21,888 bases of DNA from Methanolobus sp. UBA474 (GTDB lineage: Archaea; Halobacteriota; Methanosarcinia; Methanosarcinales; Methanosarcinaceae): contig DANZ01000124.1 in assembly GCA_002501695.1 (NCBI GenBank), positions 1 to 21,888 of the forward strand. The letters run 5' to 3'. A program made the position numbers and the translations under genes. The notes under the pieces were generated by a model, which saw nothing but the letters and a program-made list of their open reading frames with translations, ran no database searches and was not told where the DNA came from. Shown one piece after another: positions 1-7,470 of this stretch (positions are counted from its first letter, which is position 1; every line of letters begins with the position of its first letter).

Positions 1-3
1 ATA

Positions 4-78
4 TGGGGCCGGGATCGAGAATCGAACTCGAATCGTAGCCTCCACAGGGCCACAGGATAACCGCTACCCTACCCCGGC
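4..78 (-). tRNA. tRNA-His (anticodon GUG)
   Basis: Read on the minus strand, the sequence folds as a complete cloverleaf. The acceptor 5' strand GCCGGGG (78-72) pairs with UCCCGGC (14-8). The anticodon stem UGGCC/GGCUA encloses loop CUGUGGA, giving anticodon GUG. The T arm is UCGAG-UUCGAUU-CUCGA. Discriminator C73 (position 7) fits histidine tRNA, and the 3' CCA is encoded (6-4). The base before position 1 is U (79 on the plus strand is a), so the G-1 identity base of tRNA-His is not encoded at this locus. A TATA-like TCTATAG at 113-107 lies about 26 bp before the likely start. The histidine kinase upstream on the same strand ends about 100 bp away. Confidence 0.93.
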
Positions 79-106
79 ACGCGCAGGTCTTTTGTTTGGA
101 AGCACC

Positions 107-113
107 CTATAGA
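107..113 (-). promoter_or_regulatory. TATA-like box for tRNA-His
   Basis: TCTATAG on the minus strand, centred near 110. Archaeal spacing of about 26 bp puts the start near 84, a few bases before the mature tRNA 5' end at 78. The spacing supports it; the sequence is a weak match. Confidence 0.35.
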
Positions 114-178
114 TGTCCGTTTCTTAGATAAAGTTTTCCTTCGGAAAGGTCGTTCATGCGGCACGAATGTCAATATCG

Positions 179-2482
179 TCAGTGAAGTATAAGTTGTCTT
201 CTCAGCGGCAGATCCGGGATGTAGTCCATATCGCTCTCATTCAGGGATGGTTGCGGCTCTGTATTATGATCGTACTTTTTAAACTTCACCCAGAACACGC
301 TGCCCTGTCCCATAGGATTGTCCTCAACGCCAACCTCTCCGTCCATTATCTCAACTATCCTCTTAACGATTGCAAGCCCGAGCCCGGTGCCTTTTACACC
401 TTTTTTATGCACGCGCTTGAAACGGTCAAATACCTGCACCTTAAGATCATCAGGTATGCCTTCTCCCTGATCGGTTATCTTTACCTTCCACTGGCAATCG
501 GAATCAATGACCTCTACAATGATACTGGTGCCTTCAGGACTGTACTTTATAGAATTGGAAATGAAGTTAGCGAATATCTCTTCTGCTATAGGGTTTATGA
601 ATGAATGATAAGTCCCTTCAGTTCGGATCTCGAGAGCCATCTGCCTTTCAGTGAGCTTCTGGTCAAACTGTCCGGCAACATTTCTCAGGATGGCTCCGAT
701 ATCCATTATCTCAAGCTGTATATCTGTAACGGATTCAAGTTTTGCGAATTTGGCCGCTGTCTCTATCATTTCAATGAGCTTATCATTGTTGCGCCTTACT
801 CCGTCCATAAGGAATCTCTGCTTATCGGTAGCCTCTGTTTCGAGAAGCAGGTCGGAGTATCCTTTGACGTTACCTGCCGGGTTCAGCAGGTCGTGTCTCA
901 TGATATCTGTAAACAGGTCCTTTAGTTCGTTGGACTTACGAAGCTCCTCTTCGACTTGTTTCCTTTCGGTGATATCCATGGTTGTGCCTGCAAGTCTTAA
1001 CGGCCCCTGGGAACTGTCATGTTCTACCAGTTTCCCACGGGCAAGGATCCATCGCCATGACAGGTTCCTGTCCTGCATCCTGAACTCGGATTCAAAGGAC
1101 GGTATCTCATCCATGAGATGAAGTTCGATGTTATCCATCATCCCGGGCAGGTCTTCCGGATGTATGAGCTCTTTCCACGATCTAAAGTTTGGCTTTATAT
1201 CTGCCGGCCTATACCCCAGCATCTCTGCCCATCTGTCATTGTAAATGAGTTCGTTGGTCTTGATATTCCAGTCCCACATGCCAAGGTCTGCACCCCTTAA
1301 GGCAAGTTCCACTCTTTCCTGTGTTCTGCGGAGTATCTCTTCGACCTCCTTACGTTTTGTGACATCGCGTACTATGGCCAATGCATAGCTATTATTTTCG
1401 TGGGTAGTGAAAGTGACATTCATTTCAACAGGAGCGATGCTGTTGTCCTTTCTCAGGATGTTCCTGTCAATGTCAAGAAAACGGTTCCCGCAGATATCCC
1501 GGATGTCCTGCTCCCAGAAGCGGCCGCAGAATATGCGCTCAATGCGCTCTTTTCCCATGATCAGGAACTCATCTCTTGAATAGCCAAGCTCATTACAGGC
1601 TGTTTCATTGACGTCTATGATAACCTCCCGAAGCGGGTCGATGACAAATATAAAGTCATTGGACTCATTTATCAGGTTCTTAAAAAGACTGAGGTTCGCA
1701 AGGAATGATTTGTGCTGTATGGCCATCCCTGTGAGCTCTGAGAGGATCCTGAGTGCCGGTATCTGTTCCCTGTAGCCCTTACTGTGGAAACCGGGATTTT
1801 CGATCGATATAAAACCTACAACCTTCCCGTCCACTTCCGTCGGGATTATGACCATGCAGTCCACGCCTCTTGTAAGCATTACCTCCTTTTCCCGGGATGC
1901 GACCTTTGGCAATGATGATCTTTCCAGCAGCAGGGGGTATGCATTGTTCCTGATCTGCTCCATCAGCCATGGAAAATTGGACTCGCTGAGATTATCACAT
2001 ACGGCTTTCCTTTCATTTATACCTGCAGCACTCCATTTGTGGCTGATGTGGAACATATTCTCATCCATGCCCAGCATAACCAGGTAGTTGCAGTCGGAAT
2101 TGCATAACCTGCCTGCTCTTTCCAGGGTTTCGCCGATAGCCCTGTCAACATCCTTGGGGGCCACGAACAGCGAGATCAGGGAACTGAGATTGTCCTCTAT
2201 GGTGGAGTTCTGTTCCAGCAGGCCTTCCACTATCTTTTTCTCATCATTGAGGTCATTGATCTTATGCTCAAGTTCCCTGTTCATCCTGTCTATGCGTGTG
2301 CTTACATAGATGATGGCTGTAAATGTTGTAACTATCAGCACGGAGCTGAAGATCACTACTGTTCTCCCCTCACTTATCAGGAACGGCGACAGCATGATAA
2401 GTCCCAGGACGCACACTATCAACAGAAACACGCTATCCACAAGATTTGGTATTTTCATGCCATGTCGCCCCGTAAAATTCAT
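179..2482 (-). CDS. Membrane-anchored GAF-PAS-PAS sensor histidine kinase
   Basis: 767-residue sensor kinase. Two hydrophobic segments (about 15-35 and 41-60) anchor it in the membrane, followed by a short charged helix (63-95). A GAF domain (about 95-262), PAS 1 (about 268-385) and PAS 2 (about 385-512, ending DITERKQ) come next. The HisKA H-box MRHDLLNP carries the phospho-acceptor His, and the HATPase_c domain shows N-box ISNSIKY, G1 DQGEGIPDD and G2 GTGLGLAIVK. It should autophosphorylate in response to a signal read by GAF/PAS; the ligand cannot be read from sequence. It lies downstream of a DUF1724/Msr-type regulator on the same strand with a 269-bp gap, the neighbourhood known for MsmS/RdmS-MsrG in M. 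acetivorans. A TATA-like TAAATATAC at 2529-2521 predicts a leader of about 17 nt. Met-9 is an alternative start. No receiver domain is adjacent. Confidence 0.93.
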   Translation of the reverse strand: MNFTGRHGMKIPNLVDSVFLLIVCVLGLIMLSPFLISEGRTVVIFSSVLIVTTFTAIIYVSTRIDRMNRELEHKINDLNDEKKIVEGLLEQNSTIEDNLSSLISLFVAPKDVDRAIGETLERAGRLCNSDCNYLVMLGMDENMFHISHKWSAAGINERKAVCDNLSESNFPWLMEQIRNNAYPLLLERSSLPKVASREKEVMLTRGVDCMVIIPTEVDGKVVGFISIENPGFHSKGYREQIPALRILSELTGMAIQHKSFLANLSLFKNLINESNDFIFVIDPLREVIIDVNETACNELGYSRDEFLIMGKERIERIFCGRFWEQDIRDICGNRFLDIDRNILRKDNSIAPVEMNVTFTTHENNSYALAIVRDVTKRKEVEEILRRTQERVELALRGADLGMWDWNIKTNELIYNDRWAEMLGYRPADIKPNFRSWKELIHPEDLPGMMDNIELHLMDEIPSFESEFRMQDRNLSWRWILARGKLVEHDSSQGPLRLAGTTMDITERKQVEEELRKSNELKDLFTDIMRHDLLNPAGNVKGYSDLLLETEATDKQRFLMDGVRRNNDKLIEMIETAAKFAKLESVTDIQLEIMDIGAILRNVAGQFDQKLTERQMALEIRTEGTYHSFINPIAEEIFANFISNSIKYSPEGTSIIVEVIDSDCQWKVKITDQGEGIPDDLKVQVFDRFKRVHKKGVKGTGLGLAIVKRIVEIMDGEVGVEDNPMGQGSVFWVKFKKYDHNTEPQPSLNESDMDYIPDLPLRRQLILH

Positions 2483-2520
2483 TTAAAAAGGAATTATGTT
2501 CATATACATATTAACTATTA

Positions 2521-2529
2521 GTATATTTA
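2521..2529 (-). promoter_or_regulatory. TATA-like box for the GAF-PAS histidine kinase
   Basis: TAAATATAC on the minus strand, centred near 2525. The predicted start is near 2499, 17 nt before the ATG at 2482. It suggests the kinase has its own promoter rather than relying only on the regulator gene upstream. Confidence 0.4.
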
Positions 2530-2751
2530 TTCAATGGTAATATATGCTTGCATCATCCGGGACGGCAGAAATATTAAGATTTAAGCTCTTTGCAAATTCA
2601 AAAAGTTATAATGAGTTGCATGTCATTAACCTGTCAAGCAGTCAGCACTCACTATTTATTTTATGGAATTGCATGTTTTTGTTGAATATGCGGGTGTAGG
2701 GAGGTTCTAATCTTTTCCTAAGATCAGGATGCTAACAAAACAATGCACTGG

Positions 2752-3537
2752 TCAAATATCTGTTAACAACATCGAACCCTTTAAGTAGTACCTGAATAGT
2801 TCATTTCCCCATCCAAGTGCAGCCGGGTTACTGCACATAATGTATTGGCCATCGATCTCACCATTGTTTTTTATTATGCGTAGGAGATTATAGTGGTCAT
2901 TAACCACAAGTGCTAGAAAGTCCAGTCTTTGGGGGTGAACATAAATATTGAATGATTTACCTCTGATCATTTTTTCTAAGAAGTTATAGTAGTCTTTTTG
3001 TAAATGGTCAAGCAGATCTTTGGAGAATATGGCATTTACATTTACATTTCTATTAGCCATTTCAGAGAATAGTGCAGGGTAATCTGGGTGAAAATATGCA
3101 GCAATCATATTAACAGAGTCCGAAGTATAGCACGAACTAGTTATTTTATTATTCAATTCATACATTTCCCTGGTAGGAGGTTTTATCACTTCACAGTTCC
3201 GAAGCTCATTCATTCTCTTCAATAGATAAGGTGGAATGAAATCAAGGTCGCGGGTTCCCCAGTAATCAATGTCACCATTAAATGTTTCAACAGTTTCTAA
3301 AAGAGGGAGCATTTCATCGACTACTAGTTTTCCAATAGTTGTCAGTTCAGAAACATCCCTTTGATGGGAAATAAGGTGGTGCTCTTCAAGTATCCTTATC
3401 TGAGGAAGTAGTGCCTGTCTGGTGGTACCAAGGGACTTCAGGAGATATTCCATTTCCTTTGCTCCATCCTGTAGCAGCAGGAGGACTCCCTTTCTCTTCT
3501 CTGACATGAACATAACATCAAGCAAGGATTTCTTCAT
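2752..3537 (-). CDS. Msr-type (DUF1724) winged-helix transcriptional regulator
   Basis: About 261 residues, resembling the COG4742/DUF1724 regulators largely restricted to methanogens, which include the Msr proteins controlling methyltransferase operons in Methanosarcina. The N-terminal part (MKKSLLDVMFMSEKRKGVLL) leads into a winged helix around residues 25-75 (LLKSLGTTRQALLPQIRILE, then LISHQRDVSELTTIGKLVVD). The C-terminal ~150 residues are the DUF1724 domain (NVNAIFSKDLLDHL, FNIYVHPQRLDFLALVVND). The start is set at the ATG at 3537, with GAGGT 10 nt upstream; an in-frame GTG at 3546 sits too close to that site. Same strand as the sensor kinase that follows, suggesting a functional pair. 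No methyltransferase gene is in the window, so the target is unknown. The family call is from recognition, not search. Confidence 0.82.
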   Translation of the reverse strand: MKKSLLDVMFMSEKRKGVLLLLQDGAKEMEYLLKSLGTTRQALLPQIRILEEHHLISHQRDVSELTTIGKLVVDEMLPLLETVETFNGDIDYWGTRDLDFIPPYLLKRMNELRNCEVIKPPTREMYELNNKITSSCYTSDSVNMIAAYFHPDYPALFSEMANRNVNVNAIFSKDLLDHLQKDYYNFLEKMIRGKSFNIYVHPQRLDFLALVVNDHYNLLRIIKNNGEIDGQYIMCSNPAALGWGNELFRYYLKGSMLLTDI

Positions 3538-3985
3538 TGATCTCACAACCTCTATGCAACTATATTTTCAAATACACCCCTCTAAAGCACCAGAATGTGT
3601 TATTCGTATTTATAACCAATTAAATCCATTTTAACTGATCTGAGCTTACAATTATACCATAAATGGAAAATGCAGCCACATCGACAAGCCAGGGTGCACG
3701 ATCATTTACCTGGTTCTGCAGATCCGATATGTCACAATATAAGAGAATGTTTATTAGTTTGCAGCTTATAGGAAGTCTATTGTACTGAAATTGAGTGCGC
3801 AATGCGGCACACATCCTAAGAACTCTGATACGATAAATTTATAGTTCTATAACGGGTTTAAGGGTTAATTTTAACTATTTAGTGAATTCAAATTACATAT
3901 AAATAACAAAAGAGAGCTGATATTCATCGCAAGGACTTCCCAGAAAACCAACCTCGTCGTAAACAGGGATATAGCAGCGGATTCC
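3538..3985. other. Intergenic region of 448 bp between divergent genes
   Basis: AT-rich and without a convincing gene; the short ORFs here have no ribosome site or recognisable protein. It holds a TATA-like GTTATAAATAC (3615-3606, minus) that would give the Msr-type gene a leader of about 48 nt. On the plus strand there are TATA-like stretches at 3836-3845 and 3896-3904 upstream of the AAA ATPase. The last ~110 bases (from 3875) are open in the ATPase frame and probably encode its N-terminus. Confidence 0.5.
3606..3615 (-). promoter_or_regulatory. TATA-like box for the Msr-type regulator
   Basis: GTTATAAATAC on the minus strand, predicted start near 3585, leader about 48 nt containing the GAGGT ribosome site at 3552-3548. 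Confidence 0.35.
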
Positions 3986-5044
3986 GTGGAAAGCACAGCG
4001 GAGTATCTGGTGCTTGAGCCTGCCGGATACCCTATGACCAGTATCCTGGAAGAATATCCGGAGATAGAGGATTCCGGGGTCTTTGAACATTATGCGCGGG
4101 ATCAGTGGAAAGGCATTATCGCCATCAAAGGCGATTATCTTTTTGATAAGCGCATGTATCCTGATTTTGCATACAAGGTTAAGGAAGTCGAACCTCCGGG
4201 ATCTGTCATTGGTCCCAATACCAGTATCATAGTGCGGGATTCACTGGATAGTGCTGTCCCGAAGATCGAATTTCGGAGCAAGGTCAGTTTTGATGATGTC
4301 ATCGGACAGCTTAGCGCGCGCCAGAAGTGCAGGCTCATCGAGCGCTTTCTCGAGGAACCGGAAAAGTTTGGAAAATGGGCACCCAGGAACATACTGTTCT
4401 ATGGCCCTTCAGGAACCGGTAAGACCATGTTCGCCAAGGCCATTGCAAACAAGGCGCAAGTTCCCATAATCCCTGTGAAGGCAACCGAGCTTATAGGGGA
4501 GTTCGTAGGTGAAGGGGCCCGTCAGATACACCAGCTCTACGAGCGGGCGCAGGAAATGGCGCCATGCATTATCTTCATCGATGAACTGGATGCCATTGCT
4601 CTTGACCGGAGGCATCAGGAACTGCGTGGAGATGTGGCGGAGATAGTCAACGCCTTGCTTACTGAGATGGACGGCATCGTGGAGCGCCCTGGCATATGCA
4701 CCATCGGGGCCACTAACAGGACAGATACGCTTGATCCTGCCGTGCGTAGCAGGTTTGAGGAAGAGATAGAGTTCGTGCTGCCTAATGAGCAGGAGCGCTA
4801 CCAGATAATGGAGTCCAACATAAAGACCTTCCCGCTTGAAGTTGTTGATGTCGATCTGAAATCCCTTGCTAAAATGACAGAAGGTCTCTCGGGACGCGAT
4901 CTCGTAGAAAAAGTCCTCAAGACTGCCCTTCACCGGGCTATTACGGATGACCGGGAAAATGTCACCTCGGAGGATTTCGAGGCTTCAGTGAAGAAGATCA
5001 AGAGATCCGGCGAGACCCTTAACCCTGAAAAGATGTACATTTAG
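3986..5044 (+). CDS. AAA+ ATPase, PAN/CDC48-like single-ring type
   Basis: 352 residues from the GTG at 3986. Cytosolic AAA+ protein, probably an unfoldase or remodelling ATPase. The N-domain (1-95) is unfamiliar; the ATPase module follows. Walker A GPSGTGKT is at 140-147, a pore-loop-like region LIGEFVGEGAR at 169-179, Walker B CIIFIDE at 194-200, sensor 1 around N244, the arginine finger in RSRF (254-257) and sensor 2 SGRD at 302-305. It resembles the COG1223 group. The start is doubtful: the frame is open for 37 codons upstream to a stop at 3872, and the last ~20 of these (for example ARTSQKTNLVVNRDIAADSV) look like real protein, yet contain no ATG, GTG or TTG. Stop is TAG. The 88-residue gene follows but appears to have its own promoter. 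Confidence 0.88.
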   Translation: MESTAEYLVLEPAGYPMTSILEEYPEIEDSGVFEHYARDQWKGIIAIKGDYLFDKRMYPDFAYKVKEVEPPGSVIGPNTSIIVRDSLDSAVPKIEFRSKVSFDDVIGQLSARQKCRLIERFLEEPEKFGKWAPRNILFYGPSGTGKTMFAKAIANKAQVPIIPVKATELIGEFVGEGARQIHQLYERAQEMAPCIIFIDELDAIALDRRHQELRGDVAEIVNALLTEMDGIVERPGICTIGATNRTDTLDPAVRSRFEEEIEFVLPNEQERYQIMESNIKTFPLEVVDVDLKSLAKMTEGLSGRDLVEKVLKTALHRAITDDRENVTSEDFEASVKKIKRSGETLNPEKMYI

Positions 5045-5051
5045 GGTCACC

Positions 5052-5063
5052 TTTTTAAATTTA
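5052..5063 (+). promoter_or_regulatory. TATA box of the 88-residue gene
   Basis: TTTTTAAATTTA just after the ATPase stop, centred near 5058. The predicted start falls on the ATG at 5083 (25 bp), which would make the transcript leaderless; no ribosome site precedes that ATG. Confidence 0.5.
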
Positions 5064-5082
5064 CCTTCTATATCGTGGTTCT

Positions 5083-5349
5083 ATGACAGAGATAAATGAG
5101 TCCGACAGGTTTGAATGTGTGATCGTTAACGTCTTTGACCGGATCACATGGAAAGGAGTGGTTGTAGAAGAAGTAAGGTCAGGAGGACGTGTTTATTTCG
5201 GCAGGACGCAGTCCGAAGGCTTTGATTATCAGCCCGGGGATACTTTATATATCGGTGTCAAGCCCCTCGTGTATCCGGTCGATGACCGTACCATGGAAGT
5301 CATTCTCTATGACGCCGATGACAATAAGCTGGACTGGACATATCTCTGA
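5083..5349 (+). CDS. Conserved-looking small protein of unknown function (88 aa)
   Basis: Not recognised. The product is acidic and predicted to be mostly beta-strand, with alternating hydrophobic residues (FECVIVNVFDRITWKGVVV, GGRVYFG, GDTLYIGVKP, RTMEVILYD), suggesting a compact beta-barrel such as an OB- or SH3-like fold; this is inference only. There are no cysteines, no signal peptide and no membrane segment. A strong TATA-like element 25 bp upstream of the ATG and the lack of a ribosome site suggest a leaderless mRNA. Coding character (balanced codons, no in-frame interruption, its own promoter) supports a real gene. It follows the AAA ATPase by 38 bp, so a link is possible. A T-rich stretch (CTTACTTTTTTTATCC) after the stop may end transcription before the convergent tRNase Z gene. 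Confidence 0.72.
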   Translation: MTEINESDRFECVIVNVFDRITWKGVVVEEVRSGGRVYFGRTQSEGFDYQPGDTLYIGVKPLVYPVDDRTMEVILYDADDNKLDWTYL

Positions 5350-5388
5350 TCTGTCTTACTTTTTTTATCCAGGAGCAAGCCTTGCGGG

Positions 5389-6315
5389 TTAGCTGTCTGC
5401 ATGTTCCCGGAACATTACTTCGGTTTCCATAAGATCTTTGGCGACCGTCACATTTTCAAAGACCTGCTTTGCTTCTTTGAGCAGAGGTTCTGCATTGTCC
5501 GAGTACCTTGAACTGATATGTGTCAGTATAAGCCTGGATACATTTGCTTCTTTTGCGATGTGTGCCGCTTCCTCCGCAGTGGAGTGCATGGATTCCTGCG
5601 CCCATTCCTGCTGGTCATTTGCAAGCGTGGCATCATGGATCAGCAGGTCCGCATTACGGCTTGCTTCCAGTATACCTTTGCATGGCCTTGTGTCTCCGCT
5701 ATATACTATCTTCCTGCCAGGACGCGGCTTTCCGACAACTTCCCCCGGCATGATCGTCCTGCCGTTGATCTCCACGGGCTCGCCGTTATGCAGTTTTGAG
5801 AAGAGGGGTCCGGGCGGGACTCCAAGCTCAATGGCTTTCTCCCGGTCAAATCTTCCTGTACGTTCATCCTCAATGAGTGCATATCCGATACAAGGCACAC
5901 TGTGTTCTGTCTTTATGGCCTGGATGGAGTAACCATCCCTTTTGACAATGTCTCCTGCCTCCAGGTCTATTGCATCTATCTCAAATCGGAGTTTGTAATA
6001 TCCGAGGGCGCTGAGTATCCTTACGAACTCATGTACGTGGTGCGGCCCGTATATCTTGAGCACCTCTGTTCTCCCGTGGAAGGACATGGTCTGTATCAGT
6101 CCCGGTATGCCAAGTATATGATCTGCATGGAAGTGAGTAATGAATATGGATGTCAGTGCTTTCATGCCTGTCTTTGCCCGCATCATCTGCTGCTGTGCTC
6201 CTTCTCCGCAGTCAAACAGCATGAGCTCACCTTCACGATTGACCATAATGGCTGCAGGGTTGCGTTCAGGTGTGGGCAGGGAGCCACCGGTGCCAAGGAA
6301 AGTTACGCGAAGCAT
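5389..6315 (-). CDS. rnz: tRNase Z (RNase Z), short form
   Basis: 308 residues, the usual length for short tRNase Z. It cuts the 3' trailer from tRNA precursors and binds two zinc ions in a metallo-beta-lactamase fold. The N-terminal strand MLRVTFLGTGGSLPT, DCGEGAQQQ (35-43) and the metal-binding HFHADH (61-66, within FITHFHADHILG) are clear. Further metal ligands lie in YSGDTRPC, LLIHDATL and the C-terminal THISSRY. TATA-like CATAAATAA at 6345-6337 is 26 bp from the ATG, so the mRNA is probably leaderless. It is divergent from rps8e and convergent with the 88-residue gene. Nothing is missing from the catalytic set. Confidence 0.96.
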   Translation of the reverse strand: MLRVTFLGTGGSLPTPERNPAAIMVNREGELMLFDCGEGAQQQMMRAKTGMKALTSIFITHFHADHILGIPGLIQTMSFHGRTEVLKIYGPHHVHEFVRILSALGYYKLRFEIDAIDLEAGDIVKRDGYSIQAIKTEHSVPCIGYALIEDERTGRFDREKAIELGVPPGPLFSKLHNGEPVEINGRTIMPGEVVGKPRPGRKIVYSGDTRPCKGILEASRNADLLIHDATLANDQQEWAQESMHSTAEEAAHIAKEANVSRLILTHISSRYSDNAEPLLKEAKQVFENVTVAKDLMETEVMFREHADS

Positions 6316-6336
6316 ATACCTTTATTAAGCGCTATA

Positions 6337-6345
6337 GTTATTTAT
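6337..6345 (-). promoter_or_regulatory. TATA box of rnz
   Basis: CATAAATAA on the minus strand, centred at 6341, 26 bp before the ATG at 6315. This spacing implies a leaderless transcript. Confidence 0.5.
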
Positions 6346-6455
6346 GAATTTCTTCTTTTAGTAATATTAGATGCTATTCTTTGCGGATGTTCTCCTGCCC
6401 ATTCGAAAAGTTCATATAGAATCTTATTATTAATGATACTTCCATAAGTCATATT

Positions 6456-6477
6456 TTGATTATACAATCATAATCAA
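6456..6477. promoter_or_regulatory. 8-bp inverted repeat over the rps8e promoter
   Basis: TTGATTAT (6456-6463) and ATAATCAA (6470-6477) are perfect reverse complements separated by 6 bp. The TATA-like ATTATACAA lies inside, about 26 bp before a start near 6489. It could be an operator or simply an AT-rich coincidence. Confidence 0.35.
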
Positions 6478-6506
6478 TTTCTCATACACTTATCAGAGGA
6501 TATATC

Positions 6507-6881
6507 ATGAAATGGCAAGGCAGATCCAGAAGAAGTTATACAGGTGCCAAGATAAAGGCATTCCGCAGCAAGAGAAAGTTTGAACTAGGGCGCGAATCCG
6601 CTGATACCCGCATAGCTGATGTCAAGAGAAAGAATGTCTCAACTACAGGCGGTAACAGGAAAGTAAGGCTCCTGCAGTGTAATATTGTCAATGTTACCAA
6701 TGCACAGGGCAAAGCACAGAAGACAACCATTGATACTGTGGTAGGAAATACTGCAAACGAGCACTACGTCAGGCGTAATATACTAACAAAAGGCTCTGTC
6801 ATCAAGACTGCTCTTGGTAATGCAAAAATAACAAGCCGTCCCGGACAGGATGGAGTTGTCAACGCAGTACTGATCGAATAA
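6507..6881 (+). CDS. rps8e: 30S ribosomal protein S8e
   Basis: 124 residues, a full-length archaeal S8e. It is a small-subunit ribosomal protein shared by Archaea and eukaryotes and absent from Bacteria. The conserved N-terminus MKWQGRSRRSYTGAKIK, KRKFELGRES, TTGGNRKVRLLQ and the C-terminal NEHYVRRNILTKGSVIKT, followed by a VNAVLIE end, are all present. The start is fixed by AGAGGA at 6495-6500, 6 nt before the ATG. It is transcribed alone, divergent from rnz, as S8e is usually not in the main ribosomal operons. The Lrp gene follows after 59 bp with its own TATA-like element. Confidence 0.97.
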   Translation: MKWQGRSRRSYTGAKIKAFRSKRKFELGRESADTRIADVKRKNVSTTGGNRKVRLLQCNIVNVTNAQGKAQKTTIDTVVGNTANEHYVRRNILTKGSVIKTALGNAKITSRPGQDGVVNAVLIE

Positions 6882-6902
6882 ATCTAAATCTTCTAAAAAC
6901 CC

Positions 6903-6913
6903 TTTAAATTTTT
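6903..6913 (+). promoter_or_regulatory. TATA-like box of the Lrp/AsnC gene
   Basis: TTTAAATTTTT centred near 6907. The predicted start near 6933 lies after the ATG at 6926 and just before that at 6941, which supports 6941 as the true start, although the GGAG ribosome site at 6928-6931 would then sit at the very 5' end. Confidence 0.35.
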
Positions 6914-6940
6914 CTTTCTGTTGCTATGGAGTTGCTCCGC

Positions 6941-7432
6941 ATGGATGAATATACACGTCATATACTAGAATGCTTGGAAGAAGATGCAAGGATAACTCAT
7001 GATCAGATAGCGGCCCTTACAGGTCTCCCTGCAGAAGAGGTTAGCAACAGAATAAAAGAAATGGAAGATAATGGTATCATACGCAAGTACAAGACAGTCG
7101 TTGACTGGGACCTTGCAGGTGATGAGAATGTGTATGCCATTATCGAGCTTAAGGTCAGCCTGGAGCGCAGGCTTGGTTACCAGGCACTCGTGGAACGCCT
7201 GTATAAGTTCCCGGAAGTGCGCTCCGTGAGGTTGCTTTCAGGGCAGTATGACCTGTCTCTTACGGTGGGCGGACAGTCCATGAAAGAAGTCGCTTTCTTT
7301 GTCGCAGAGAAGATCTCCACTCTTGACCAGGTGCAGCACACAACAACCCATTTTGTGCTCAAGACCTATAAAGAGGATGGAATAATTCTCTATGAAGAGG
7401 ACCGTGTTGCACGTTTGCCTGTAACGCCCTGA
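6941..7432 (+). CDS. Lrp/AsnC-family transcriptional regulator
   Basis: 163 residues from the ATG at 6941 (GGAG 9 nt upstream at 6928-6931); an in-frame ATG at 6926 would add five residues. The N-terminal HTH (about 1-55) has the Lrp pattern: MDEYTRHILECLEEDARITH, DQIAALTGLPAEEVSNRIKE, MEDNGIIRKYKTVVDWDLAG. The C-terminal RAM/effector domain runs from about 62 to 140 with the usual beta-alpha-beta-beta-alpha-beta order (YAIIELKVS, FPEVRSVRLLSGQYDLSLTVGG, THFVLKTYKEDG). It is expected to bind DNA as an oligomer and sense amino acids. The aminotransferase gene starts within 40 bp on the same strand, so the two are probably co-regulated, a common archaeal pairing. Confidence 0.93.
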   Translation: MDEYTRHILECLEEDARITHDQIAALTGLPAEEVSNRIKEMEDNGIIRKYKTVVDWDLAGDENVYAIIELKVSLERRLGYQALVERLYKFPEVRSVRLLSGQYDLSLTVGGQSMKEVAFFVAEKISTLDQVQHTTTHFVLKTYKEDGIILYEEDRVARLPVTP

Positions 7433-7470
7433 ACTTATTCGTATAATATCATCTTCAGGAAATGATGCTA

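Noticed and set aside
167..2521. Several open frames of 60-156 codons on the plus strand opposite the GAF-PAS kinase
   Set aside because: They lie wholly inside the kinase gene, resemble no protein and lack ribosome sites; the minus-strand frame has all kinase motifs.
3620..3814. 64-codon minus-strand ORF in the intergenic region before the ATPase
   Set aside because: No ribosome site, no recognisable protein pattern.
5042..5085. Pyrrolysine read-through at the TAG of the AAA ATPase
   Set aside because: The following codons run only 12 triplets to a stop and coincide with the next gene's promoter; TAG is an ordinary stop here.
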